In this document: positions 16,133-25,292 of the stretch, piece by piece
Layout: the number at the start of each line of letters is the position of its first letter
How positions within the stretch are numbered: position 1 is the first letter of the stretch
Assembly (NCBI RefSeq): GCF_042684705.1
Contig: NZ_JBHULZ010000041.1
Location: forward strand, 928,252 to 992,251
DNA: 64,000 bases
DNA from: Mesonia sediminis
Lineage (GTDB): Bacteria; Bacteroidota; Bacteroidia; Flavobacteriales; Flavobacteriaceae
Reading direction: 5' to 3'
Program-made: the position numbers and the translations under genes
The notes under the pieces: model-generated
Told to the model about the DNA's origin: nothing
What the model saw: the letters and a program-made list of their open reading frames with translations, nothing else
Databases searched by the model: none

Positions 16133-16996
16133 ATGAGACAACTTAAAATTACAAAGCAAGTAACCAATAGAGAAACCGCATCTTTAGACAAATACTTGCA
16201 AGAAATTGGTAAGGTAGATTTGATTACCGCAGAAGAAGAAGTAGAGTTAGCACAACGTATTAAAGCAGGTGATGACCGAGCTTTAGAGAAATTAACCAAC
16301 GCTAACCTTCGTTTTGTGGTATCGGTAGCTAAACAATACCAAAACCAAGGACTTACCCTTCCCGATTTAATCAACGAAGGAAATTTAGGATTAATTAAAG
16401 CCGCAAAACGATTCGACGAAACGCGTGGTTTTAAATTTATCTCTTATGCCGTTTGGTGGATCAGACAATCTATACTTCAAGCTTTGGCTGAGCAGTCTAG
16501 AATTGTACGTTTACCCTTAAACAAAATTGGCTCAATTAATAAGATTAATAAAACATTTGCCTTTTTAGAGCAAGCCAATGAACGCCCACCAAGTGCCGAA
16601 GAAATTGCCAAGGAATTAGATATGACCGTAAACGACGTTAAAGAGTCATTGAAAAATTCAGGTAGACACGTTAGCATGGATGCACCTTTGATAGATGGTG
16701 AAGATTCTAATTTATATGATGTATTGAAATTTGGTGAGTCTCCAAATCCTGATAAAGATTTAATGCACGACTCTCTAAGAACTGAAATTGAGCGAGCGCT
16801 TGAAACTTTGACTCCGAGAGAAGCCGATGTTTTAAGACTGTACTTTGGCTTAGGCGACCAACAACCTATGACCTTAGAAGAAATAGGAGAAACTTTTGAT
16901 TTGACCCGTGAACGCGTACGTCAAATTAAAGAAAAAGCTATACGCCGACTTAAACATACCTCAAAAAGCAAAATACTAAAAACCTATTTAGGATAA
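16133..16996 (+). CDS. rpoD: Primary RNA polymerase sigma factor, Bacteroidetes type
   Basis: A 287-aa sigma-70 protein. Region 1.2 reads SLDKYLQEIGKVDLITAEEE. Region 2 contains NLRFVVSVAKQYQNQGL, DLINEGNLGLIKAAKRFD and FISYAVWWIRQSI. Region 4.2 reads TLEEIGETFDLTRERVRQIKE. It lacks the long region 1.1 and the non-conserved insert of E. coli RpoD, as expected for the Bacteroidetes housekeeping factor that recognises TTTG/TAnnTTTG promoters. Those same motifs occur upstream of several genes in this window. Confidence 0.95.
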   Translation: MRQLKITKQVTNRETASLDKYLQEIGKVDLITAEEEVELAQRIKAGDDRALEKLTNANLRFVVSVAKQYQNQGLTLPDLINEGNLGLIKAAKRFDETRGFKFISYAVWWIRQSILQALAEQSRIVRLPLNKIGSINKINKTFAFLEQANERPPSAEEIAKELDMTVNDVKESLKNSGRHVSMDAPLIDGEDSNLYDVLKFGESPNPDKDLMHDSLRTEIERALETLTPREADVLRLYFGLGDQQPMTLEEIGETFDLTRERVRQIKEKAIRRLKHTSKSKILKTYLG

Positions 16997-17000
16997 ATAA

Positions 17001-17028
17001 AAAACCGCCGATTGGCGGTTTTTTTTAT
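17001..17028. terminator. Bidirectional terminator of rpoD and lplA
   Basis: AAAAACCGCC and GGCGGTTTTT surround the loop GATT, between the convergent gene ends at 16996 and 17034. Confidence 0.9.
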
Positions 17029-17033
17029 TCGGT

Positions 17034-18038
17034 TTATTCTTCATCTTCTCCGTAAAGAAGTTCTATAAAATCATCCTTAGCCAAATCACCAAAATAGTTC
17101 TTGAGATTTACCTCGCTTAATGCCTCTTTTATATCGGGCAGCGTATAACGAACATTTAAAAGCTTATACTCCAATTCATCAACGGGATCTTTACTAAAAA
17201 AGTCTCCATATATCTTAATAGCCGCTATATGTCCTTTTTCTACATAAATTCGGAGATCAATTATACCAACCGGAAATTTTTTCTCACGTCGAATATTAAA
17301 TTTAGGCGACTTACCATAATTCCAGCCCCATTGATCATATTTTTCCTTTTTTAGTTGGTGTACTCCGGCCCACTCTTCATCGGTAAGCTGATAAATACTA
17401 AAATCTTCTTTCTCTTTAAACAGGCCGTCTATAATTTTTTGCTTAAAATCTTCAATACGCATAGGTTCTGGTAAAAACTCTGTAATGTTGGTCACTCTAC
17501 TACGCACTGATTTATGTCCTTTAGATTGAATTTTACTCATTTTAACCTGAAGTGCTTTGGCTACTTCATTTAAATTGGTATCAAATAATAAGGTGCCGTG
17601 ACTAAACATCCGCTTGACGCTAGAAAACTGAGCATTACCCGATATCTTTTTCCCCTTGGCCAACAAGTCGTTTCTACCTTCCATCTTTGCAGGAACCCCC
17701 ATTTCGTTTAAAATGTTTACGATAGGTTGCGTAAAATTTTTAAAGTTGTTCAATCGTTTCACATCATAATCGGTAATAAAGCTAAAGTTCAGATTCCCGT
17801 GGTCGTGATATACCGCTCCCCCACCAGATATTCTTCTCACCACATGTATACCTTTTTCTTCAATATAACTCGTATTAATCTCTTCTAAGGTGTTTTGATT
17901 TCGCCCAATAATTATTGATGGCTCATTGATATAAAATAAAATAAAATCTTCACCTTGTTTAGAGTGGCGTAACATGTACTCTTCTAAAGCAAGATTTAGA
18001 TAAGGGTTTGTATTTCCTAAATTGTCTATTAAAATCAT
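17034..18038 (-). CDS. lplA: Lipoate--protein ligase
   Basis: Attaches scavenged lipoate, via lipoyl-AMP, to the E2 subunits of 2-oxoacid dehydrogenases and to GcvH. The 334-aa protein shows the LplA signatures: NLALEEYMLRH, IIIGRNQNTLEEIN, RRISGGGAVYHDHGNLNFSFI, and GKKISGNAQFSS with a catalytic Lys. A C-terminal accessory domain (about residues 245-330) is present, as in E. coli LplA. It stands alone on the minus strand and is transcribed away from rpe. Confidence 0.93.
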   Translation of the reverse strand: MILIDNLGNTNPYLNLALEEYMLRHSKQGEDFILFYINEPSIIIGRNQNTLEEINTSYIEEKGIHVVRRISGGGAVYHDHGNLNFSFITDYDVKRLNNFKNFTQPIVNILNEMGVPAKMEGRNDLLAKGKKISGNAQFSSVKRMFSHGTLLFDTNLNEVAKALQVKMSKIQSKGHKSVRSRVTNITEFLPEPMRIEDFKQKIIDGLFKEKEDFSIYQLTDEEWAGVHQLKKEKYDQWGWNYGKSPKFNIRREKKFPVGIIDLRIYVEKGHIAAIKIYGDFFSKDPVDELEYKLLNVRYTLPDIKEALSEVNLKNYFGDLAKDDFIELLYGEDEE

Positions 18039-18133
18039 TTTGGTGTGGTATTTTCAAACACTAAAAATAATATTAAAAGCGCGGTATGAAAAGAATAAGC
18101 ATTTATTTATAACCATTTCTTGAGGCTAATGCT

Positions 18134-18141
18134 TATTTTTG
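18134..18141 (+). promoter_or_regulatory. Promoter -7 element of rpe
   Basis: TATTTTTG matches TAnnTTTG 25 bases before the rpe start. Confidence 0.5.
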
Positions 18142-18166
18142 CAAAAACGCAACAACACAACAAAAA

Positions 18167-18829
18167 ATGAATGCAACAAAAATTGCCCCCTCTATTTTAG
18201 CAGCCGATTTTGCCAATTTACAGCACGATATCGAAATGGTAAATAAAAGTCAGGCCGACTGGTTTCATATTGACATTATGGACGGCGTATTTGTACCCAA
18301 TATAAGTTTTGGCATGCCTGTTTTGCAAGCCATAAGTAAACACGCTAAAAAAACCATAGATGTGCATTTGATGATTGTAGAGCCAGACCGTTACATTCAA
18401 ACCTTTGCCGATTTAGGTGCAGATAATTTAACGGTACACTTTGAAGCCTGTACCCACCTACACCGCACTTTGCAAGCCATTAAAGCTGCAGGGATGAAAG
18501 CTGGGGTAGCCTTAAATCCGCACACGAATATACAACTGCTTGAGGATGTAATTCAAGATATCGATTTAGTATGTGTGATGAGTGTAAATCCGGGGTTTGG
18601 CGGTCAAGCATTTATCGAAAATACTTATACAAAAGTGAGGGCATTAAAAGAGCTTATTATTTCGAAAAAAGCCAATACCTTAATTGAAATTGACGGTGGG
18701 GTTACAGACAAAAATGCCAAAGCACTAGTTGAAGCTGGTGCTGATGTATTGGTTGCTGGTAGCTTTGTATTTAAAAGCAAGCAGCCAATTGAAACCATAG
18801 CTAACTTAAAAGAAATTACCCAAAAATAA
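18167..18829 (+). CDS. rpe: Ribulose-phosphate 3-epimerase
   Basis: Interconverts ribulose 5-phosphate and xylulose 5-phosphate in the pentose phosphate pathway. It is a 220-aa TIM barrel of normal length. DIMDGVFVPNISFG and DVHLMI carry metal-binding His and Asp, MSVNPGFGGQAF binds phosphate, and EIDGGV supplies another catalytic Asp. The stop overlaps the next start by one base (TAATG), so the YpdA-like reductase is co-translated. Confidence 0.97.
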   Translation: MNATKIAPSILAADFANLQHDIEMVNKSQADWFHIDIMDGVFVPNISFGMPVLQAISKHAKKTIDVHLMIVEPDRYIQTFADLGADNLTVHFEACTHLHRTLQAIKAAGMKAGVALNPHTNIQLLEDVIQDIDLVCVMSVNPGFGGQAFIENTYTKVRALKELIISKKANTLIEIDGGVTDKNAKALVEAGADVLVAGSFVFKSKQPIETIANLKEITQK

Positions 18830-19809
18830 TGATTTTAGATTGTCTGATAATTGGTGCAGGCCCTATTGGATTGGCTTGCGGCCTTGAAGCCCAAAAGAAC
18901 AATTTATCCTATATTATTCTAGACAAGGGTACTTTGGTAAACTCTCTCTACCATTACCCCGCCAATATGACTTTTTTCTCGACATCAGAAAAATTAGAAA
19001 TAGGCGGGATTCCTTTTATCAGCAATAATCCTAAGCCCACCAAGCAAGAAGCATTAGAGTATTACCGCCGAATTACTACTGCGAACGATTTGGCGGTGAA
19101 CCTTTTTGAAGCTGTTTTAGAGGTAAGACCATCTAATCAAAGTAAATATCCTACTTTGTACGAAATAAAGAGCACAAAAGCCACTTATAAAGCCAAGAAT
19201 ATAGTTGTAGCAACTGGTTTTTATGATATACCCAATAAATTAAATGTACCTGGCGAAGATTTACCAAAAGTAAATCATTATTACAATGATCCCCATTACT
19301 ATGCTCAACAACATGTTGCGGTAATAGGTGCAAGCAACTCGGCCGTAGATGCCGCCCTCGAGATTTACAGAAAAGGCGGTATGGTAAGTATGATTATTCG
19401 AGGTAAACAGATTGGAGAAAGGGTAAAATACTGGGTGAGACCAGACATTGAGAACCGCATAAAAGAAGGTAGCATTAAAGCCTACTTTAATGCCGAGGTT
19501 ACGCAAATTTTTGAAGATGAAATAGCATTGCGAACCCCCACATCAACTATAACCATTCCAAACGATTTTGTTTTAGCACTAACCGGTTACCAACCCAATT
19601 TTAATTTTCTCAAAGATTTAGGAATTGATTGGGCAGACAAAACAAAAAAGATACCTTTTTACGATGAGCGCACGATGGAAACCAACCAAAATGGAATTTA
19701 TCTGGCCGGCGTTATTTGTGGCGGTTTAGAAACGCATAAGTGGTTTATTGAGAATTCAAGGATACATGCCACCCTAATAATTCAAGACATTGCAAAAAAA
19801 CAAGATTAA
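18829..19809 (+). CDS. YpdA-type bacillithiol disulfide reductase (putative)
   Basis: A 326-aa FAD/NAD(P)-dependent oxidoreductase of the thioredoxin-reductase-like class. Two dinucleotide motifs are visible, IIGAGPIGLACG at about residues 7-18 and VIGASNSAVDAALEI at about 166-180, and there is no CxxC redox pair. The SLYHYPANMTFFSTSEKLEIGG region is typical of the YpdA/Bdr family, proposed to reduce bacillithiol disulfide with NADPH. The overlap with rpe fits NADPH supply from the pentose phosphate pathway. The bacillithiol synthesis genes are not in this window, so the substrate is inferred. Confidence 0.85.
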   Translation: MILDCLIIGAGPIGLACGLEAQKNNLSYIILDKGTLVNSLYHYPANMTFFSTSEKLEIGGIPFISNNPKPTKQEALEYYRRITTANDLAVNLFEAVLEVRPSNQSKYPTLYEIKSTKATYKAKNIVVATGFYDIPNKLNVPGEDLPKVNHYYNDPHYYAQQHVAVIGASNSAVDAALEIYRKGGMVSMIIRGKQIGERVKYWVRPDIENRIKEGSIKAYFNAEVTQIFEDEIALRTPTSTITIPNDFVLALTGYQPNFNFLKDLGIDWADKTKKIPFYDERTMETNQNGIYLAGVICGGLETHKWFIENSRIHATLIIQDIAKKQD

Positions 19810-19894
19810 ATACAAGGTTGATTAACAGTTGATTAACACGTCAAACGATTTAGGTTTAATATCTTTACAAGACTAACAACCAAATCAACCTATT

Positions 19895-20641
19895 ATGAAA
19901 CCTTTTAACACCGCAGCGTGCAAAATGCTGGGCATGTTCTTAGCATGCAGCATTTGCCTCCCCGTCTTGTATTCCTGCTCAGACGACGACAGCATCACTC
20001 CCAACAGCATGGGAAAATTAGAAGTACAACTCACTTCAGATGTTAACAATTTTAGCAACAAAACATCAAATCCTAATAACATTGAAATAGATCAATTCTG
20101 GGTAAACTTATCGGATATTGAGATTAAATTAGCTGATTATGATGATATCAAAGAGAATGATGGTTATTACGATGCCAGTATGAATCCCAAACTTCAAGGC
20201 CCGTTTTTAGCTAACTTAATCAATCCTAGACCAGTAAATTTAGTTGATATTACTATACCTAATGGGTTATATGAAGAAATAGTGTTTTCTTTTGATTCAC
20301 ATAAAAATCCCGAAAATGAAATGTACCAAAAAAGCATTCAAATAACGGGAAAAATAAAGGGTAAACCATTCATTTTTTGGCACGATTGCAGCAATGACAT
20401 TCGGCTTAAATATGGTGCAAATAAAGAGTTTATAACCGTTGAAGAAAATCAAGTAAAGCTTCTCGTTAACTTTGATAGCTATCTCGCCTTTAACTCAAAT
20501 TTCATCAATTTAGATGATATAAAAGATGGCGATGGCGATGGTATATTTACTATTTCACCCCTAGACAATGATGGTAATAATTTGATTGCCGAGCGAATTA
20601 AACTGATTCTTTTACAACATGTAAGTTTAAAGTTAAATTAG
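19895..20641 (+). CDS. Lipoprotein with DUF4382-like domain
   Basis: A 248-aa protein with a lipoprotein signal (LPVLYSC, lipid-accepting Cys at about 28) followed by SDDDS, an acidic stretch common in surface-exposed Bacteroidetes lipoproteins. The rest (KLEVQLTSDVNNF ... IDQFWVNLSDIEIKL ... GLYEEIVFSFDSH ... FDSYLAFNSN) resembles the beta-sandwich DUF4382 family, whose function is unknown. DGDGDGIFTISPLDNDGNN near the end looks like a calcium-binding Asp-rich loop. It stands alone. Confidence 0.65.
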   Translation: MKPFNTAACKMLGMFLACSICLPVLYSCSDDDSITPNSMGKLEVQLTSDVNNFSNKTSNPNNIEIDQFWVNLSDIEIKLADYDDIKENDGYYDASMNPKLQGPFLANLINPRPVNLVDITIPNGLYEEIVFSFDSHKNPENEMYQKSIQITGKIKGKPFIFWHDCSNDIRLKYGANKEFITVEENQVKLLVNFDSYLAFNSNFINLDDIKDGDGDGIFTISPLDNDGNNLIAERIKLILLQHVSLKLN

Positions 20642-20652
20642 TTTTTTTCAAC

Positions 20653-20759
20653 TAAAGGCGGCAAAATTCTGTATACTTAATAATATTTCATACAAAGCTC
20701 ATACTAACTAACCCATAAGCGCTCTGTATCAATAGTTATAAATTTTTTGCCGCTTTTTT
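20653..20759. terminator. Long-range inverted repeat between convergent genes
   Basis: AAAGGCGGCAAAATT (20654-20668) pairs with AATTTTTTGCCGCTTT (20741-20756) over a loop of about 72 bases, and a T run follows. It separates a plus-strand lipoprotein gene from a minus-strand peptidase gene. The large loop is unusual for a simple terminator. Confidence 0.5.
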
Positions 20760-21595
20760 TAATGATTCATGCGGTAATTAAGCATTTCCCTGATTTTTAT
20801 ATATAAATCGGGGAATTCTTGTTTTAAATGCTGCGGCGATTCAATAAAATGCTCAACCAAAACCGCAATAAACTCAAATTCATTAGTAAAAGCATAATTT
20901 CTAAAAAACTTTGAGTGCAACACATAATTCCTATAGGAGTCCGTCTTAAGCTTGTTTATAATCTCTTTACTGGCATCTATAAAAATATCTCCACTAATAC
21001 TAGACTCTTTATAACTATTGATTTGGATGACATGGATAAATTCATGAATGCCCAGATTAACATTGTCGCTGCGATGTTCAAAACCCAGAAGAAAGTCTTT
21101 CCAACTTAAAACCATAGTTTTTAAAAGCGGATTAAACTCCCCCTTGTGATCCTGTTTTGTGATTGTTGAGCGATAGATTTCTGGATAAATCAAAATTTTT
21201 TGCAAGATGGGTAACTTATAGCGACGCATCCCAAAAGTAAGCATGACAGCAGTGGCCGCCACATACAATTCTACTTCTGGAGTGATCACAAACCCTGAAC
21301 GACCTTCAAAAGTTTTATGCTTCAGAAAACCACTTACCCTATGGTCAAAAAAAAGTTGCTTTCGCGGATTTAATTGACGATAAAACGAAAAACGTTTACT
21401 AATAAATTGCTTTTGGTCTGGAGTAAGTTTGCGCAAAGGCCAATAAAAATGGATAAATAAGGGTTTATTGGTGCGCGTAGCATAAATATATTCTATCGTT
21501 GAAAAGATCTTACCCAATAAAAATAGCACAAAGAATATCAAGAGCGCCCCCAGCACAATGATTAAAAAGTAAATATTTATTTTTTCTTCTTCCAA
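20759..21595 (-). CDS. MtfA-like zinc-dependent peptidase, membrane-anchored
   Basis: A 278-aa protein with an N-terminal transmembrane helix (about residues 8-30) and a metallopeptidase domain. HEFIH at about residues 184-188 is the HExxH zinc motif, and a downstream FEFIAVLVEHF segment probably gives the third ligand. The fold resembles E. coli MtfA (a Mlc-titrating aminopeptidase), but the E. coli role depends on Mlc, so I infer only that it is a peptidase. It stands alone and faces away from the flavin monooxygenase. Confidence 0.8.
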   Translation of the reverse strand: MEEEKINIYFLIIVLGALLIFFVLFLLGKIFSTIEYIYATRTNKPLFIHFYWPLRKLTPDQKQFISKRFSFYRQLNPRKQLFFDHRVSGFLKHKTFEGRSGFVITPEVELYVAATAVMLTFGMRRYKLPILQKILIYPEIYRSTITKQDHKGEFNPLLKTMVLSWKDFLLGFEHRSDNVNLGIHEFIHVIQINSYKESSISGDIFIDASKEIINKLKTDSYRNYVLHSKFFRNYAFTNEFEFIAVLVEHFIESPQHLKQEFPDLYIKIREMLNYRMNH

Positions 21596-21697
21596 ACTAA
21601 ATTTTTTTCGAATATAGAGTATTTTTTAAGCTCTATTCCATTTCATAATTTGGTTTTTTTAAATTTTTACGTTATCATGAGCTAATACCTATAAAAT

Positions 21698-22741
21698 ATG
21701 AAAGACTTTATTATTGTAGGCGCTGCTCAGGCAGGTCTAGCAATGGCGTATTACCTACAACAGAACAATCAATCTTTTTTAATGGTTGATAAAGAAAGTG
21801 AAATAGGAGCTTCTTGGTTAAATAGATGGGACTCATTAAAGCTTTTTACACCAACTGAGTTCAATCATTTACCTGGATTAGATTTTCCCGCTCCTAAGGG
21901 CCACTACCCTAACAAATATGAAGTCGCTGAGTATTTTAAAACCTACGCCAATCATTTTAATTTCCCTATTGAGTTAAACACCTTAATTCAAAAAATTTAT
22001 AAAAAAGACGAGATTTTTCATCTAAAGCATAATAATGGGATTTACCAAGCTAAAAATGTAATTATTGCCACAGGACCTTTTCATATTCCTTACACCCCAC
22101 CTTGCGCAAAAAAAATTTCTAATGAAATTTGTCAAATGCATAGTAATTATTACCAAAACCCAAAGCAATTAAAAGCAGGCAATGCTCTAGTAGTAGGTGA
22201 TGGCGATAGCGGTTTTCAAATACTTGATGAAATCTCAAAACAAAGCCAACATACCGTTTATTTTTCAGGAGAAACCAATATTAAAAGTTTACCCCAAGAA
22301 ATTTTAGGCAAAACGCTATGGTGGTGGTTTACAAAAACTGGTTTCTTATCTTTTAGCAAAAATAGTTTTATAGGTAAGAGAATAAGCAGTAACCGCCAGC
22401 CTGTTATTGGCACCAACGTAAAAGAGATACTAAATAGAGAAAATGTTATACCCGTAGGTAGAACGACCGATGCAGATGGTAAACGCATCGAAACCGAATT
22501 AAAGACCTTAGAAGATGTTAAAAATATTGTTTGGGCAACGGGTTATCGGCCTAATTTTGAATGGATTGAAGGCTTAGAGCTTACTCACGAAGGTTATCCC
22601 AAACATCACAGAGGAGTGAGCACAATGAAAGGCTTATACTTTATAGGCCTTCCGTGGCTGCATACCCGCGGTTCTGCAACTTTAGGTGGCATAAAAAAAG
22701 ATGCAGCCTACCTGGTAAAAAAAATACAGAAAAAGCAATAG
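21698..22741 (+). CDS. Flavin-dependent monooxygenase/oxidoreductase (CzcO-like)
   Basis: A 347-aa FAD/NAD(P)H protein. VGAAQAGLAMAYYLQ near the N-terminus binds FAD, with an Ala in the usual glycine position, and LVVGDGDSGFQI at about residue 165 binds NADPH. SWLNRWDSLKLFTP and ATGYRPNF match flavin-containing monooxygenases that oxidise N or S centres. The C-terminal GLYFIGLPWLHTRGSATLGG is typical of this subgroup. The substrate is unknown and no biosynthetic partner is adjacent. Confidence 0.85.
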   Translation: MKDFIIVGAAQAGLAMAYYLQQNNQSFLMVDKESEIGASWLNRWDSLKLFTPTEFNHLPGLDFPAPKGHYPNKYEVAEYFKTYANHFNFPIELNTLIQKIYKKDEIFHLKHNNGIYQAKNVIIATGPFHIPYTPPCAKKISNEICQMHSNYYQNPKQLKAGNALVVGDGDSGFQILDEISKQSQHTVYFSGETNIKSLPQEILGKTLWWWFTKTGFLSFSKNSFIGKRISSNRQPVIGTNVKEILNRENVIPVGRTTDADGKRIETELKTLEDVKNIVWATGYRPNFEWIEGLELTHEGYPKHHRGVSTMKGLYFIGLPWLHTRGSATLGGIKKDAAYLVKKIQKKQ

Positions 22742-22751
22742 TTGGTTTAAT

Positions 22752-22790
22752 AAAAAAAAGGTGGCTGCAATTGCAGCCACCTTTTTCTTT
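22752..22790. terminator. Terminator, perfect 22-bp palindrome
   Basis: GGTGGCTGCA and TGCAGCCACC form a perfect dyad with A and T runs on both sides, so it serves both the plus-strand monooxygenase gene and the minus-strand lipoprotein gene at 22806. Confidence 0.9.
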
Positions 22791-22805
22791 TTAGAAAGCC
22801 TTAGC

Positions 22806-23234
22806 CTAATTGTTTAGAATTTCTTTAGCGCGGCTAATGCTTCTTAAAACGTGATCTCGCATGTCTTCCACAGCGGGTTTTTCGTTTATTAAGCTATCCG
22901 TGCGTTGCCTTAATTCTTCTAGATCAAGATTTTCGATTTTGTTAACATCTGGAAATTTGGAAGAAAAATCTTGCATCCATGTCATCATATGCTTATGTGC
23001 TGCCTGCAATTCTTTTTGTGCTTTTATATAATTTTCTGATTCTGATGTGCTATCAATTTTTTCTTCTAATTGCTTAAGCAGAGTGTTTATTTCTCCCATT
23101 TTTGGCATGGCTACATCGTGAGCATCAAATACTTCTTGTAGTACCTCATCGTGTTTTTCTTTAAGCGCCTTTCGCTCATTGCTACAACTTATAACAAATA
23201 AAGCTATAAGTGGCAAAATAAGTAATTTTTTCAT
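22806..23234 (-). CDS. Small helical lipoprotein
   Basis: A 142-aa protein with a lipobox (FVISC, Cys at about 17). The rest is almost entirely charged alpha helix, probably coiled coil (KALKEKHDEVLQEVF ... LLKQLEEKID). It resembles flavobacterial proteins annotated as viral A-type inclusion-like, a name that reflects helicity rather than function. It lies 26 bases downstream of the alpha/beta hydrolase on the same strand, so the two may share a message. Confidence 0.65.
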   Translation of the reverse strand: MKKLLILPLIALFVISCSNERKALKEKHDEVLQEVFDAHDVAMPKMGEINTLLKQLEEKIDSTSESENYIKAQKELQAAHKHMMTWMQDFSSKFPDVNKIENLDLEELRQRTDSLINEKPAVEDMRDHVLRSISRAKEILNN

Positions 23235-23260
23235 ATTGAAATTTTATTCAAATATACTTA

Positions 23261-24613
23261 TTATCTCTTAATATTGCGGTTAATAAAATCTAGAATATCT
23301 TGCAAAACTATAGGGTCGATGGTCTGCTCAATCTGCCCATATTCGGCAGGTAATCCCGTTTTAGCTTTCTGAAATAAATGATTTAAATCGGGATAATTCT
23401 TCACGACAACATTTGCTGAACCTCCTTTGCTGTTAGCGTTTTGTATGGCTGGCAAATTGTCTTTAGCGTTGACCTGCAAATCTAGCGCACCATTTAAAGC
23501 CAATATAGGCACTTCTATTTTACTCCAATAAAGAGCCGGATTGGTTTTAATTAAACTTCGAATACCCGGACTCAAAAATTGCTGTTTTAATTCATTTCGC
23601 TTTTGAGCGGAATTTATTTTTTCTTCATTAAAAAAATCATTTACAGCCTGATTCAAAGCGGTTTCTTCGTCTATATTCTTTATTAAATCAAACATTCTCT
23701 GATTGAATTCTAATCTTGGCTGCACTTGTTCTTCAGTAAAACCAAGTGCCAAGCTTAGCTCTTTATTTTGGGTGATAAGCAGCTCATCTAAAGGTACTCC
23801 GGGTCCCGCCAAACTAACTATAAAATCAACATTTGCATTATCACTAGCAAGTATAGCAGCAACCAATCCGCCTTCACTATGACCGATTAAACCAATCTCT
23901 TTTATCTGATCATGGTTTTTTAAAAAGGAAAGTGCAGAAGCCGCATCGCTTACTAAATCAGATAAGCTTGCTTTACTAAAGTCGCCAGTAGATTCACCCA
24001 CCCCTCGATCATCGTAGCGCAAAACAGCAATGCCGTTTCTAGTCAAAAAATCGGCTATTACCAAAAATGGCTTATGCCCCATTAAGCTTTCATCACGATC
24101 TTGAGGACCACTACCACTTAATAAGATAGCTGCAGGAAAATCATCGGTAGCGTTAGGCAAAGTTAAACTACCTGCCAAACGTACACCTCCTTCTTTATTT
24201 TTAAAACTTACCTCTTTTACTATGTAAGGAAAAGGTTCTCGTGGTTCTTGAGGCCGTAATTGAGCAGGTTTTGTTCTAGTTAAGTTTAAGGGCGTGCTAA
24301 ATCCGCCTTGAGCGAAGGTACCAAAAAGAGTATCCATTCTAATTTCTCCACTATAACGCAACGCAAGTTGTGGTGCTTCTAAGTGTAGTTTATCCCCTTC
24401 AATTCGGGTAACTTTAACTGGTATTCCCTTTGCGTTTTGGTCAGGACTATCCATTGTAGTGGTAAAACCTTGTGTTGTTTTATTGATATGAAAACTTAAG
24501 TTTAAACGTTGACCTCCCGCCTGCAACACTCCATACCAGGAGCCTTCAAACTCTTGTGCAGTCATGGCTGTTGTAGATGCAATCAACAAGATTAGGGTAA
24601 AATAATATTTCAT
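23261..24613 (-). CDS. Exported alpha/beta hydrolase
   Basis: A 450-aa protein with a signal peptide (ending TAMTAQ). An N-terminal domain (about residues 20-115) resembles the beta-rich module found before this kind of esterase. The hydrolase core contains AAILLSGSGPQDRDE, RYDDRGVGEST, the nucleophile elbow GHSEGG (Ser at about 245), and DLNHLF with the catalytic His. It is probably a periplasmic serine esterase or peptidase-like enzyme; the substrate cannot be read from the sequence. Confidence 0.85.
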   Translation of the reverse strand: MKYYFTLILLIASTTAMTAQEFEGSWYGVLQAGGQRLNLSFHINKTTQGFTTTMDSPDQNAKGIPVKVTRIEGDKLHLEAPQLALRYSGEIRMDTLFGTFAQGGFSTPLNLTRTKPAQLRPQEPREPFPYIVKEVSFKNKEGGVRLAGSLTLPNATDDFPAAILLSGSGPQDRDESLMGHKPFLVIADFLTRNGIAVLRYDDRGVGESTGDFSKASLSDLVSDAASALSFLKNHDQIKEIGLIGHSEGGLVAAILASDNANVDFIVSLAGPGVPLDELLITQNKELSLALGFTEEQVQPRLEFNQRMFDLIKNIDEETALNQAVNDFFNEEKINSAQKRNELKQQFLSPGIRSLIKTNPALYWSKIEVPILALNGALDLQVNAKDNLPAIQNANSKGGSANVVVKNYPDLNHLFQKAKTGLPAEYGQIEQTIDPIVLQDILDFINRNIKR

Positions 24614-24763
24614 AAGTATGATTTTTAAATAAGATGTTCTATAAAAGTAATATTACCTGAACAAACAAATGCTATTCATAGAGATTTATTTATATATACC
24701 CTTTACTGGGTATTTTAAAAAAAAGGAAAATGCATAATTTTGACACGCTAATTAACCAATTAT

Positions 24764-24844
24764 AACCGCCGTAATAGTTGTTTAATTTTTATTAAACCAG
24801 TTTTAAATTAGGGTAACTACTAAATTTTCGAGTTTGCGGCGGTT
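24764..24844. other. Closed inverted-repeat structure, possible RNA element
   Basis: AACCGCCG (24764-24771) pairs with CGGCGGTT (24837-24844) and encloses a second hairpin, GTTTAAT-TTT-ATTAAAC. It lies just after the stop of the minus-strand lipoprotein gene at 24852. No T run follows, so it is not a classic terminator; it may be a 3' UTR structure. Confidence 0.35.
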
Positions 24845-24851
24845 TCTATTA

Positions 24852-25292
24852 TTACTGAACTCGATCTATTATAACGCAAAATTCGGCTTCTAATCCATTT
24901 GCAGTCAAATCAAATCGCATTTCATCTCCTACCGTGTTACCAGTTCGCTGGCAAATTACATTTACATTATATACATTCCCATTTAAACTAAGCGTTCCAG
25001 TTCCTGTTGCATTTAACCCTACAGTAGTGGTTAAAAAGTAAAAACTACCAGGTTGAGCGGTTTTATAAATTTCAACTTCTGGCCCGTTCGATGAAGAGAT
25101 AAAAAAATCGGTGTATAAATCGGCTTCTGGAATAAGAATGCTTGTATTGTTATTTGTGTCTAAATAAGAAAAACCTTGGTAAGCGCATTGATTTTGGTTT
25201 GGTGCGTTACCGTCGTCATTATCGCAGGCTACCGAAGAAACGACTACCACAAGGCAAAACCCAAAGCCAACCAATCTATTAAGCACCTTCAT
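24852..25292 (-). CDS. Small lipoprotein of unknown function
   Basis: A 146-aa protein with a lipobox ending SSVAC (Cys at about 23), followed by the acidic DNDDGN stretch linked to surface export in Bacteroidetes. The mature part is beta-rich with two further cysteines (CAYQGFSYLD ... VICQRTGN ... FCVIIDRVQ). It belongs to no family I recognise. The gene stands alone. Confidence 0.6.
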   Translation of the reverse strand: MKVLNRLVGFGFCLVVVVSSVACDNDDGNAPNQNQCAYQGFSYLDTNNNTSILIPEADLYTDFFISSSNGPEVEIYKTAQPGSFYFLTTTVGLNATGTGTLSLNGNVYNVNVICQRTGNTVGDEMRFDLTANGLEAEFCVIIDRVQ

